A DNA stretch of 64,000 bases, taken from positions 1-64,000 of the forward strand of contig SULG01000009.1 in assembly GCA_005524015.1 (NCBI GenBank). Direction: 5' to 3'. The notes under the pieces are model-generated. The model worked only from the letters and a program-made list of their open reading frames with translations. It was not told the origin of the DNA and did not search any database. This DNA is from Candidatus Jettenia ecosi (lineage in GTDB: Bacteria > Planctomycetota > Brocadiia > Brocadiales > Brocadiaceae). The translations under genes were made by a program, and so were the position numbers. The stretch's first letter is position 1. The number at the start of each line of letters is the position of its first letter. Positions 39,067-48,073 of this stretch are shown piece after piece.

Positions 39067-40851
39067 ATGGACAATTCTCAAAGCATAGACCTTATGCTAT
39101 GGAATTCATTTATGGGGAAGGCCTATTCCCTTAGTGATTGCTTTAAAGAGAATGGTATTGGAGTGCTCGCGAGGGCTTGCAGGAATGCAGGGTTTGATAT
39201 TACGATTGAAGATCCTGCGCAAATCGAATTTTATACATCATTCACAAAAAATGATTTAACGCAAAAGTTATCAGAACTTGCTTTTCGTATCTTCCATAAG
39301 GGAAGTGTTGAAGATGTTGTATCTTTAAGAGGAAAATGGAATCTTCTTCAGGATAATCTCACAAAAATTATCAAAAAAAGAATGGAGAACTATATTGATG
39401 CTTTGGCGGCAAAGATAGGTAAGAAGCGAGTAAAAGTACTTGGTATAAAAACCTGGCTTGGAGATAGATTTGTATACTCTGAAAAGCTTGCGCAAAGGGT
39501 CCATGAATTGAGTCCGAATACGTTAGTTATTGCCGGCGGGCCACAGGTTAATCAATTTAAGACAAACGCATTAGAAAAAAGTTCCTTTGATTTTTGTATA
39601 GATGTTGAGGGTGAAATAACCTTAATAAAAATTGTTACCCTGGTAAAAGAGATGTATGCTCAGGGAAGTACAAAACCTGATGTAATAAAAAAGATTATTT
39701 CCCTTGCTGAAGCTGATGAAATTTCTAATCTGATATACAGAAGCAGTAACGGTAAGGTGAAAGAAACAACTATTCAGAGACTTCCTTTAAACTCAAAACT
39801 TTTTCCTTTTTATGAGAAGGGTGATGGAAAGGTAGATATCGCAGTAATAAACGAATCCTCAGGATGCCATTATGGAAAGTGCAGTTTTTGCACACATCCC
39901 AATATCACCGGAAGGTATCAGAGCCGAGATATTCATCTAACTATTGATGAAATTAAGAAAACGATTCAGGAACTGAGTATCGGACTTTTCAGATTTGCCG
40001 GCTCTACCACACCTGTTTCTCTTGCCAGGCGAATCGCGGATGCAGTAGTAAAAGAAGGTCTGATTATAGAGTACTCCATGTTTGTGCGGGCAGAACGTGG
40101 AGCAGGGGAACGAATGGCGGAATTAATTGATTCTTATGAGAAAATAATACGTTCAGGACTTCGGGCTGTTTTCATGGGTGTTGAAGCTGCTAACGATGAA
40201 ATCCTTACAAAAGTCATGAATAAAGGTAATTCTGTAGAAGATATTTATTTTACCATTAAAGCCATAAAGCAGGCATCATATAATCAAAGAAAATATCTTG
40301 ACGTAGGACTAAGTTTTATATATCCTTGCCCATTACCCCATGATAGTAATGTAAATCATGAGCAAGTTTTGGAAGAGAATTTATGTTTACTTCGTAAATT
40401 AAAAAATGAGAATTATAAGCCAGATTCTATTCTCATAACCCCTGGCGCACCGTTGCCTGCAACAAACTGGCAATTAGAACCTGAACAATTTGGCTTCAAA
40501 CTGCCTGAAGGTTATATGCAGACTATTTTACGCTATGAATATGAGCTAACAAAAGATCCAAGTACATGGCCTGAACTAAATATCTCCTTACATGGAATAA
40601 AGTTTTTGGATATGCTTAAGATGGCCGGACTCATGGAGAAAAAGGTTCGGGAAATGGGTTATCCGGTTAACATCTCTGATGAACATTGTCTTGCAGCAAG
40701 AAGCGCAGGATTTATGGATCAAAAGGGGTTGGAAGAATTTAAGATGAAGAGTGATTTGTCTTTACTAACTACAGATTACAGTTTCCTTAGAGATGTTTAC
40801 CAAAGGATAAATACGTACAGCCGTAAATTAGCCGAGAAAAACTCTCTTTAA
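39067..40851 (+). CDS. B12-binding-type radical SAM protein
   Basis: 594 residues from ATG 39067, with AGGAGG 6 bp upstream; a longer frame to 39022 precedes that site. Residues about 1-210 have a B12-binding-like Rossmann shape (VKVLGIKTWLGDRFVYSEKL, TLVIAGGPQVNQF) but no clear D-x-H-x2-G, so lower-ligand binding is doubtful. The radical SAM core follows: SSGCHYGKCSFCTHPN gives a C-x4-C-x2-C cluster motif rather than C-x3-C-x2-C, a spacing also seen in some relatives. VFMGVEAANDEIL and the GLSFIYPCPLP strand complete the barrel. A C-terminal region of about 130 residues is unassigned. It lies 34 bp before the ketosynthase gene, so the two are probably co-transcribed. The substrate is unknown. 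Confidence 0.8.
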   Translation: MDNSQSIDLMLWNSFMGKAYSLSDCFKENGIGVLARACRNAGFDITIEDPAQIEFYTSFTKNDLTQKLSELAFRIFHKGSVEDVVSLRGKWNLLQDNLTKIIKKRMENYIDALAAKIGKKRVKVLGIKTWLGDRFVYSEKLAQRVHELSPNTLVIAGGPQVNQFKTNALEKSSFDFCIDVEGEITLIKIVTLVKEMYAQGSTKPDVIKKIISLAEADEISNLIYRSSNGKVKETTIQRLPLNSKLFPFYEKGDGKVDIAVINESSGCHYGKCSFCTHPNITGRYQSRDIHLTIDEIKKTIQELSIGLFRFAGSTTPVSLARRIADAVVKEGLIIEYSMFVRAERGAGERMAELIDSYEKIIRSGLRAVFMGVEAANDEILTKVMNKGNSVEDIYFTIKAIKQASYNQRKYLDVGLSFIYPCPLPHDSNVNHEQVLEENLCLLRKLKNENYKPDSILITPGAPLPATNWQLEPEQFGFKLPEGYMQTILRYEYELTKDPSTWPELNISLHGIKFLDMLKMAGLMEKKVREMGYPVNISDEHCLAARSAGFMDQKGLEEFKMKSDLSLLTTDYSFLRDVYQRINTYSRKLAEKNSL

Positions 40852-40885
40852 CCAATAAAGATATTCTTTAAGGAGGAAAAGCTCA

Positions 40886-42130
40886 ATGGTTACAAGGCGT
40901 GCTGTTATTACTGGCTTGGGAATATTGGCGCCAAATGGGAATGGGAAAGATGAGTACTGGGATGCGCTTATTCATGGAAGATCAGGTATAAGGAAGATCG
41001 CTTCTTTTGATCCCTCTCCTTTCAGTACACAAATTGCTGGTGAGGTAAAAAATTTTGATCCTTGCGATTATTTTGATCCAAAATTGGTCAAAAGAAGTGG
41101 AAGATTTACTCACTTTGGTGTTGCAACAGCAAAGATGGCAGTAGCAGATTCCGGCATTAATTTAAGCAGAGAGAATCGAGATAGATTCGGGGTATGTTTT
41201 GGATCAACGATAGGGGCTGAGAATGATATATATGAGGGTCAACATAAGAAATTCTTAGACTCTGGCCCAAAGGCTGTTAGCCGCTTTACTGCTCCTGAAT
41301 TTACACCTCATGTAACAACTGGTTATATATGTTCGGAATTAAATATTGCCGGGCCTAATTCTACATTGTGCTCAGGATGTTCAACCGGACTTGATGTTGT
41401 AAATTGGGGTTATAATATGGTAAAACAAGGAACAGTAGATGTGGCAATTGTAGGAAGCGCAGATGCCCCAATCTTTCCTTTTGCCATGGCAACTTTCTGT
41501 GCTTTGGGAATTCTTTCAAAAAGAAATGAAGAACCTGAGGTGGCCTCACGACCATATGATAAGGATCGTGATGGTATGGTACTTAGTGAGGGTGGCGCAG
41601 CAATAGTGATTGAGGAATTGAATCATGCTGTAAACAGAGGTGCAGATATATATGCTGAGATTATATCCTATGCATCTGCAAGTGATGGGCAAGATGTTGT
41701 TCGGGTTGATGCTAATGGGCTAGGATTAGTCACCGCGTTGGAACAAGCATTGAATTCCGGAAAGATTAGAAAAGAAGAGATAGACTATATTTGTGCTCAC
41801 GGAAACGCCATTCCTAGCTATGATGTGTCAGAAACAAATGCCTTTAAGTCGTTTTTCGGGGAACGTGCGTATAAAATTCCGATAAGTTCCATTAAATCCA
41901 TGACTGGCCAGGCTTATGCTGCCGGAGGTAGTTTTCAAGTAGTAGCAACGAGTCTCATGATAAAAAATGGAGTTATTTCTCCTACAATTAATTTAGATGT
42001 GCCAGATTCCCTTTGTGATCTAGACTATGTCCCGCACCATGCCAGATATTTCACCATGGATACAGTATTAATAAATAGCCATAGTGTCGGTGGTACACAT
42101 GCCGTGCTCGTATTAAGAAAATATTTATAG
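40886..42130 (+). CDS. Beta-ketoacyl-ACP synthase (FabF-like) with His-to-Gln change
   Basis: 414 residues, ATG at 40886 with AAGGAGG. KAS-II-like throughout: RRAVITGLGILAPNGNGKDE at the start, nucleophile C165 in STLCSGCSTGLDVV, first active-site His305 in ICAHGNAIPSYD, and a GGTHAVLVL end. The second catalytic His of FabF (in the SMTGH motif) is Gln342 here (SIKSMTGQAYAAGG). FabF uses Cys-His-His, FabH Cys-His-Asn; the Gln might mimic the latter or abolish malonyl decarboxylation. Also altered is the usual HGT-S/T-P motif (HGNAIP). It sits between a radical SAM gene and the sensor kinase gene (9 bp away). It likely elongates or primes a special acyl chain; ladderane-type lipids are a possibility, not shown here. 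Confidence 0.87.
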   Translation: MVTRRAVITGLGILAPNGNGKDEYWDALIHGRSGIRKIASFDPSPFSTQIAGEVKNFDPCDYFDPKLVKRSGRFTHFGVATAKMAVADSGINLSRENRDRFGVCFGSTIGAENDIYEGQHKKFLDSGPKAVSRFTAPEFTPHVTTGYICSELNIAGPNSTLCSGCSTGLDVVNWGYNMVKQGTVDVAIVGSADAPIFPFAMATFCALGILSKRNEEPEVASRPYDKDRDGMVLSEGGAAIVIEELNHAVNRGADIYAEIISYASASDGQDVVRVDANGLGLVTALEQALNSGKIRKEEIDYICAHGNAIPSYDVSETNAFKSFFGERAYKIPISSIKSMTGQAYAAGGSFQVVATSLMIKNGVISPTINLDVPDSLCDLDYVPHHARYFTMDTVLINSHSVGGTHAVLVLRKYL

Positions 42131-42139
42131 AAAGAGATT

Positions 42140-44710
42140 ATGCCTGCGAGCAGAGTCGTATTCATTCTTATATCTTTATTAATTGCAGGACTTGGAATCT
42201 TTGTTTTTTTAAGAAATCCTACAAATGGTATTAATAAAAGATTCTGTCTCTTTGCGCATGTTATATCAATATGGATATTCTTTGTTTTTCTTGTACTCCA
42301 TACAATCGATCCAATTTTGGCTACTTTTAGACTGAAGTTAGTCTTTAGTGCTGCTATCTTTATTCCTTCTACTTTTTTCTTTTTTTCATCTATCTTTCCT
42401 GATCGAAAGGAAAGGCCTATCGATAAGTACTTAAGCATATCTTTTTTTGTTATAAGTATCTTCCTAGCATTTTCTTCTTCCTATATTGTTGAATCTGTAT
42501 CCTTTGCAAGGGGGTGGCCTTGTGCCAAGTATGGTCCATTATTTTCTGTATTTTGGTTTTATTTTATTATGTGTATGGCGCACTCTTTTTATATCCTTTA
42601 CAGAAAAAGTGTTAACTATTACGGAATAAAAAGATTACAGATTCAATATTTATATTTTGGGGTAGCAACATCCGTGTTTTTTGGAAGTATTACAAATTTT
42701 CTCTTACCGGCATTAGGTGTATGGCAAGTTGAGATGTTTGTACCTTTGGTATCCATTCCTATTCCGATAGCGGTAGCCTATGCTATTGCGAAATACCACC
42801 TCATGGATATCAGCGTGGTAATCAAGCGGAGTACGGTTTACCTTGCTCTATCCATTGCCATGAGCGCAATCTATTTCATTATTGGAGTATTTCTAAGTAG
42901 CATCCTTCCGGCATCAGAGCACAGGAATACCATTACTAACGTAGTGTCTATAATAGTAACGTTTATAGCCTTTGTATCTGCTCGAGAATCAATCCAACAT
43001 GTTATTGAGAAGATTTTTTTCCACACCAGGTATAGCCATTCAAAGATACTGAGTGATTCTACAATAATGTTCTCTTCTATCCATGATTTGAGTGGCCTTC
43101 TTCATTATGCCATCCAGTACTTGTATGATTCTGTAGGTATCGAAAAGACATGCATACTGCTAAAAGAAGAAGACACCAAAAATTATAGATTAAAGGCAGC
43201 TATAAATTTTACGCCTGAAGATAATTTGTTTCTCCTGAGTCAGGATATCATCATTACGTGGCTTTGCCAGAATAGAACAGTTCTTTCACGGGATCAGTTG
43301 TACCGTTTTACCCACAGCGAGCTTGACCGTGTACTAGAGGAGAAATTAGCGTCCCTAAATGTCGAAAGTTGTGTTCCGGTTTTTCAAAAGAATGACCTCT
43401 TCGGTATAATTTTTTTGGGGAAGAAGATAAACAAAAAAATTTTTATCCAGGAAGATATTCAGATGTTTCTTGCCTTTTCTGGTCAATTAGCCATGGCGGT
43501 TAATAATGCCCGTCTTTATGCAGGATTGAAAGAGGCTAAAGTTTATAGAGATAATATCCTTCAGAGCCTGAAAACCGGTGTTATCGTTATGGATAATAAT
43601 AGTAATCTTACTCTTATCAATAATGAAGCGAAAAGAATTCTCGGGTTGGAGAATGCCAGTACAACCGAAATAATACTTAAGTACCTTGGCAGAGATGCCC
43701 GGGAGGCGATTCGATATACCTTGAACAATGAGGGAGAATGTCATAATTTCGAAGTTCTTGTCGAACGTGAAAATAAAAAAATACCTTGTGGTATGACCAC
43801 AACAAGCCTCAGGACTGAGGACGGGGAGAAGCTTGGGGCCTTAATAATTTTGACAGACCTGACAGAATTGAAACTGCTTCAGAGCGAAAAGCAGCATTCC
43901 GAACGGTTAGCATATCTCGGCACTCTTGCAGCCAATATTGCACATGAGATAAAAAATCCACTGGTAGCAATAAACACCTATTTTCAGCTGCTTCCTCACA
44001 AGAAAAATGACGAAGAATTTCATAATGATTTCCAGAAAATTGCTATAAAGGAAATAGAGAGGATTAATAGAATTATTGAAGATTTATTAGATTTGGCAAA
44101 ACCTTCTAAACCCGTCCTGCAGAATATAGATCCTCATGGCGCCATAATAGATACCGTAAATTTTCTCAGGAATATTGCCGCAGAGAAAGGTATTAAAATA
44201 ATTACCGCCTTTGAAGAAAAAAGATGCCAGCTTATTGCAGATGAAGATAAGATAAGGCAGGTGCTGATAAATCTTCTGCAGAATAGTCTTGATGCGCTGC
44301 CAGAAAACGGGTGCATCAGGGTAAGCACAAGCTTGACAGAAGGCCTTTCTGAGTTTAAGAAAATGGCAAAAATACATCTGAATAGCACTTTCTTTTCCTT
44401 CGCTTCGCTTTCAGTGCATGATCGAAATGACAAGCTATATTTTGTTATTAAGATCTCAGATAATGGCATCGGAATTTCTGCCGAGAAAATCTCACAGATC
44501 TTTGAACCATTCTTTACTGATAAGGACAGAGGTACAGGGCTGGGACTCGCTATGGTATACAGAATTATAAAAGATCATGAAGGAGCTATCTACGTAGAAA
44601 GCAAAGAGGGTATTGGAACTGATTTTTATATTAGCCTGCCTTTAAATCGCATGAACACAAATAACACAGATAATTTCGTATCAGAAACAATAGAGATACA
44701 TTCAGCATAA
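42140..44710 (+). CDS. Membrane sensor histidine kinase with GAF and PAS domains
   Basis: 856 residues, ATG at 42140. About seven to eight N-terminal membrane helices (residues 1-285), then a linker helix, a GAF domain about 300-455 (SCVPVFQKNDLFGIIFLGKK, FSGQLAMAVNNARLYAGLKE), a PAS domain about 465-580 (LKTGVIVMDNNSNLTLINNE), and the kinase core: LAANIAHEIKNPLVAINTYF with the phospho-accepting His, the N box RQVLINLLQNSLDALPENG, and ATP-lid boxes ISDNGIGIS and RGTGLGLAMVY. It ends without a receiver. The cognate response regulator may be one of the two receiver proteins upstream. It is close to the ketosynthase gene and likely transcribed with it. Confidence 0.92.
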   Translation: MPASRVVFILISLLIAGLGIFVFLRNPTNGINKRFCLFAHVISIWIFFVFLVLHTIDPILATFRLKLVFSAAIFIPSTFFFFSSIFPDRKERPIDKYLSISFFVISIFLAFSSSYIVESVSFARGWPCAKYGPLFSVFWFYFIMCMAHSFYILYRKSVNYYGIKRLQIQYLYFGVATSVFFGSITNFLLPALGVWQVEMFVPLVSIPIPIAVAYAIAKYHLMDISVVIKRSTVYLALSIAMSAIYFIIGVFLSSILPASEHRNTITNVVSIIVTFIAFVSARESIQHVIEKIFFHTRYSHSKILSDSTIMFSSIHDLSGLLHYAIQYLYDSVGIEKTCILLKEEDTKNYRLKAAINFTPEDNLFLLSQDIIITWLCQNRTVLSRDQLYRFTHSELDRVLEEKLASLNVESCVPVFQKNDLFGIIFLGKKINKKIFIQEDIQMFLAFSGQLAMAVNNARLYAGLKEAKVYRDNILQSLKTGVIVMDNNSNLTLINNEAKRILGLENASTTEIILKYLGRDAREAIRYTLNNEGECHNFEVLVERENKKIPCGMTTTSLRTEDGEKLGALIILTDLTELKLLQSEKQHSERLAYLGTLAANIAHEIKNPLVAINTYFQLLPHKKNDEEFHNDFQKIAIKEIERINRIIEDLLDLAKPSKPVLQNIDPHGAIIDTVNFLRNIAAEKGIKIITAFEEKRCQLIADEDKIRQVLINLLQNSLDALPENGCIRVSTSLTEGLSEFKKMAKIHLNSTFFSFASLSVHDRNDKLYFVIKISDNGIGISAEKISQIFEPFFTDKDRGTGLGLAMVYRIIKDHEGAIYVESKEGIGTDFYISLPLNRMNTNNTDNFVSETIEIHSA

Positions 44711-44732
44711 TGTGCTGTTTGCATAAGGGCTG

Positions 44733-45037
44733 GGCAAACACCCATACGCATCAAGCTAAGCTCAGTGGCTCGTTGGCTCGTTCCCAAACTCTGTTTGGGA
44801 ACGCAATTGCCTCGAAACTCTGTTTCGAGTAGGGACAGGTTTGAAACCTGCCTCTCCTGAGGAATCATACACACTATCATTCAGGTTTATCACGGTAGAA
44901 CAGGCAAGATGCCTACCATTGATTCGAGAAACGGAGTTTCTCGTACATGTGTGTTCCCAAACCATGTCCTCATGTAAATGGGGAAGAGTTTGGGAACAAG
45001 CTGTCGGCGCTTAGCTTGATGCGTATGGGGCAAACAC
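44733..45037. mobile_element. Non-coding hairpin element with 20-bp inverted ends and 9-bp target duplication
   Basis: The element spans 44742-45028 (287 bp). Its ends CCATACGCATCAAGCTAAGC (44742-44761) and the exact complement (45009-45028) are flanked by direct repeats GGCAAACAC at 44733-44741 and 45029-45037, a 9-bp target duplication. Inside are several perfect stem-loops: CGTTCCCAAAC/GTTTGGGAACG (44779-44803), CTCGAAAC/GTTTCGAG (44811-44829), CAGGTTTGAAACCTG (44836-44850), CGAGAAAC/GTTTCTCG (44925-44943), and a second GTTCCCAAAC/GTTTGGGAAC pair (44953-44997). It has no transposase, so an enzyme elsewhere in the genome would have to move it. Confidence 0.88.
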
Positions 45038-45163
45038 CTGGGGATGATACTCTACATGGACAAATAATCCCGCTAGGGTGTACCCTGTCACCCCAAAAAC
45101 TGCTTGCCTCAGATGATCCAGTCTTTTTGTAGCAAGAATTTCAAAAGAATCATTACCAGGCAT
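45011..45163 (-). pseudogene. Small protein gene truncated by the hairpin element
   Basis: A 50-codon frame from ATG 45163 with a strong ribosome site (GGAGGG at 45171-45176, 7-bp spacing) directly downstream of the octaheme gene on the same strand. It reads MPGNDSFEILATKRLDHLRQ, then a possible membrane helix (AVFGVTGYTLAGLFVHVEY). The last residues (PYASS) and the stop are encoded by the inverted end of the inserted element, so the true C-terminus was lost. Removing the element and one target copy restores an open frame HPQVFAQPLCKQ. The frame is also open for about 35 codons upstream of the ATG. Family not recognised. Confidence 0.5.
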
Positions 45164-45278
45164 ACCTTTTCCCTCCTGAGGATTTTTACCTGGCAAATTA
45201 CAGTAACTTGCTAAAAAATCAATTAAAATCTCTCGGTACTTGAGAAAACCTTTTGTATGTCCCCCATAGCGTTCCTAA

Positions 45279-46814
45279 TTATTTTTTCTCCCGTATCTTT
45301 TTTGACCTTAATTTTGCCTTTTTCTCTAACGCAGCCAACCGCCTTAAGGTACTAGCCTCACTCTGTATATCCACGTACTTCTTGAGTAAATTCGACCAGG
45401 AGATATAGGTAAAGCCGTTGGGATTCATGTGCGCTAAACCCTTCCTGACCAAAAAAGCATCATTCTCCCACATATATAAAAAGTCCTTCTCAATCCTGCT
45501 CGGATTTCCTCCTTTTGCCCAGAATTCTCCATAAAAGCCGCCAAGCAGGTCAGGATATTTTTCTGTTACGGGGGCAGGCGCTTTAGGCCTGTTTTCGGGC
45601 ATAGGGTAAAGTATTCCTTCTTCATAGAGTGATTTAATCGTAGCATAGGCATCGCTTACATAGTGAAAAATCGAATCTGATGCCTTATCCATGGAATCAA
45701 GATAATCACGGGAAAATCTTTGTGAATGGCACTGAACACATACCTCTATCCATGCTTCTCGCCTTGATTGCAGTTCTTTACTGTTCTTAATATAATCCGT
45801 TGGTTTGATCCCTTTAAAAATATTGTCATAAAAGAGCACGTCTCCTTCACCCATGATGGCTTTCCTAACCATATTATGTGAATATTGTCCTTTGTAATAC
45901 ATATGGCAGGATTGACAGGTAGGAGATATGTAGTTAGCATCCTTTAATTGCTTATTCCAATTCCAGCTATTGCCCTCAATAAAATAGATAGAGCCATGTT
46001 TAGAATCCCTGTAATATTCAATATCAGGGTGATCCGGCCCGTTATGACAAGTTTGGCATGCCTCGGGCCTTCTCGCTTCGGATGCCTTGAAGGCATGGCG
46101 GGTATGGCAGCTATCACACTTATGCTGGATGTTATGGCACATATCGCAGCCTTGAACGATATTCTTATCCTGTGCTGCCCATACGTCGACGCCCAGATTT
46201 GCATCATAAGCCTTTGCGTGACTTTCTCTGCCTGGCTTCCAATCAGGAATACCGTAGCGTTTCTCAGATTCAAACTCCTCAAATTCTTGCTTATGGCACT
46301 CGCCGCAATGGGCGGCGCTTGGCATTACCAATTCTTTTGCATGATCCAGCTTTTCAGCTCCGATCTTCCCATGACAGTCAATACAACCTACCGCAGTAAG
46401 TTTTTTTCCGAGGTGTTTCTCTATTTCGGCTAATTTCTCTCTCTGGTAATCCTGAAGTTTGCCAATAGGCGCATACGGAGGATTGGTTACTGGAGCCAGG
46501 CGGCTATCAATATTCTGATAATCCTGTATCTTATCGATCTTATCAAAATTTGCATGATTACTTTCTTCCCATGCCTTTACTAAACCCGGATTTAATGCTT
46601 TATGACAGGCCACACATTCCTCTTCGCTATAAACACCTTTTGGCTCTTCCGGCGGTGTATAGAAATAGTCCGGGGCCCAGTATCTTTGGGTAGGAATCGG
46701 CTTCCAGAACTCTCCGTATGGCCCTACCCCTTTATCCAGCCCTTTAGCCTCTACTATACCATCCGAAATACTAAAAATTATTGATACTGCGATAATTACT
46801 AAAATATTTCTCAT
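45279..46814 (-). CDS. Octaheme hydroxylamine oxidoreductase-like cytochrome c
   Basis: 511 residues from ATG 46814, preceded by GGAGGGG; the frame extends to 46853 but lacks a ribosome site there. A signal peptide (RNILVIIAVSIIFSISDGIVEA) directs it outside the cytoplasm. Eight CxxCH heme sites at about 67, 144, 170, 223, 233, 253, 300 and 359; the pattern HKCDSCHTRHAFKASEARRP between hemes 5 and 6 is diagnostic of HAO. HAO-family enzymes oxidise hydroxylamine or hydrazine, or run in reverse on nitrite. A Tyr in PNGFTYISW (about residue 470) lies where the Tyr that crosslinks to the catalytic heme in HAO would be expected, so an oxidative enzyme is likelier than a reductase; alignment is needed. 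No membrane anchor at the C-terminus. Confidence 0.92.
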   Translation of the reverse strand: MRNILVIIAVSIIFSISDGIVEAKGLDKGVGPYGEFWKPIPTQRYWAPDYFYTPPEEPKGVYSEEECVACHKALNPGLVKAWEESNHANFDKIDKIQDYQNIDSRLAPVTNPPYAPIGKLQDYQREKLAEIEKHLGKKLTAVGCIDCHGKIGAEKLDHAKELVMPSAAHCGECHKQEFEEFESEKRYGIPDWKPGRESHAKAYDANLGVDVWAAQDKNIVQGCDMCHNIQHKCDSCHTRHAFKASEARRPEACQTCHNGPDHPDIEYYRDSKHGSIYFIEGNSWNWNKQLKDANYISPTCQSCHMYYKGQYSHNMVRKAIMGEGDVLFYDNIFKGIKPTDYIKNSKELQSRREAWIEVCVQCHSQRFSRDYLDSMDKASDSIFHYVSDAYATIKSLYEEGILYPMPENRPKAPAPVTEKYPDLLGGFYGEFWAKGGNPSRIEKDFLYMWENDAFLVRKGLAHMNPNGFTYISWSNLLKKYVDIQSEASTLRRLAALEKKAKLRSKKIREKK

Positions 46815-47019
46815 AAACAACCCCTCCAATAAATAAAGTGCTTGTAAAGGCAACTCTCGGTTATTATAACGTGAGATTATAGTATTACTTTGTAAAAACC
46901 TTCCATAAATTTTTGGAATTTGGCGTCTGGCATTTGTTATTTCTTATAGAGTACATCACCATGTATATTTTCCCTTTCCAAATATTCATCGCAGCCTCAT
47001 TATCCTATGGAGCCTGTTC

Positions 47020-47919
47020 TTATATTTGAAGGTATTGAAATATTCCTTCCTTAAAGCCAATAGGTTTAATACCGAAATGTTCAAAAAACGGCCTCTCATC
47101 ACAAACGTTACCCTCAAGAAGCATGGTGATTTGCTCTGTTGTAATAGGGAAGGATGGTATCCAATCAAACATTTCGGCCATACAACGCATTATAAATGCG
47201 GGAATATGAATCTTGTATGGTGGTAAACAGAGCGCTTCGCCTATGATATCAATAAGCTTATCGAATTCCATCTTCTCCGGTCCTCCAATCTCGAAGGTTT
47301 TACCGATAGCATTTTTTTGTCCTATCGATTTTACAAAACCTGATGAAACATTTTCAAGCGCCACGGGCTGCATCTTATACTTTCCATTACCCACAACAGG
47401 CACAAATTGTTGAGTTTTGAGCATAGTGGCAAACAGATTAACAAATTTGTCACCCGGTCCGAATATGATGGAAGGGCGAAAGATTGTATAATCAAGTCCA
47501 CTATCTCTCACGAATTCTTCCGCACGAAACTTGGTTTGTTGATATTGAGTTTTTCCCTGCGGCCGCGCCCCCAATGCGCTCATGTGTATAAACCGTCTGA
47601 TTCCTTGTGTTCTGGCTGCTGTAACAAGGTTTGCTGTGCCCTCATAATGAAGTTTCTCAAAGGTAATCCCTTTCCCGGGAAACTCTCGAATAATACCGAC
47701 AAGATTAATTACCGCATCACACCCCTTTAGTGTATCGTCCAAACTACGGGCATCGGTAATATCACCATATACGATATCAATATTTTTATCTTTGTAATTC
47801 GCGATTTTGTTCTCAGATCCCTGTCTAACAAGGCATCTAACCTGATAATTATTATCGATCAAATCGTGCAATAACTGCTTTCCAACGAAACCTGTACTGC
47901 CGGTCAAAAGTATCTTCAT
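47020..47919 (-). CDS. NDUFA9-like NAD(P)-dependent reductase/epimerase
   Basis: 299 residues from ATG 47919 with GAGGAGG upstream; the frame extends to 47940. It is an atypical short-chain dehydrogenase: MKILLTGSTGFVGKQLLHDL is the GxxGxxG dinucleotide fold, VYGDITDARSLDDTLKGCDA and VINLVGI follow, and YQQTKFRAEEFV holds a Tyr-x3-Lys-like YQQTK. Such proteins include the complex I assembly subunit NDUFA9 and isoflavone-reductase-like enzymes. The role here is not known; it lies 205 bp upstream of the octaheme gene on the same strand but without obvious coupling. Confidence 0.78.
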   Translation of the reverse strand: MKILLTGSTGFVGKQLLHDLIDNNYQVRCLVRQGSENKIANYKDKNIDIVYGDITDARSLDDTLKGCDAVINLVGIIREFPGKGITFEKLHYEGTANLVTAARTQGIRRFIHMSALGARPQGKTQYQQTKFRAEEFVRDSGLDYTIFRPSIIFGPGDKFVNLFATMLKTQQFVPVVGNGKYKMQPVALENVSSGFVKSIGQKNAIGKTFEIGGPEKMEFDKLIDIIGEALCLPPYKIHIPAFIMRCMAEMFDWIPSFPITTEQITMLLEGNVCDERPFFEHFGIKPIGFKEGIFQYLQI

Positions 47920-48073
47920 CGTTTTTACCTCCTCTATCATGAATTATTCAACACTATAGTTCAAAGATTCGAAGTAGGGAAGAACCTTATGTTCGCCTAT
48001 ATTATGAACAGGCAAATAGTAAGATTTAAGCTCACTCAAGGCAGGGCGAACACAATCGGAGAAGCGCGGCTAA

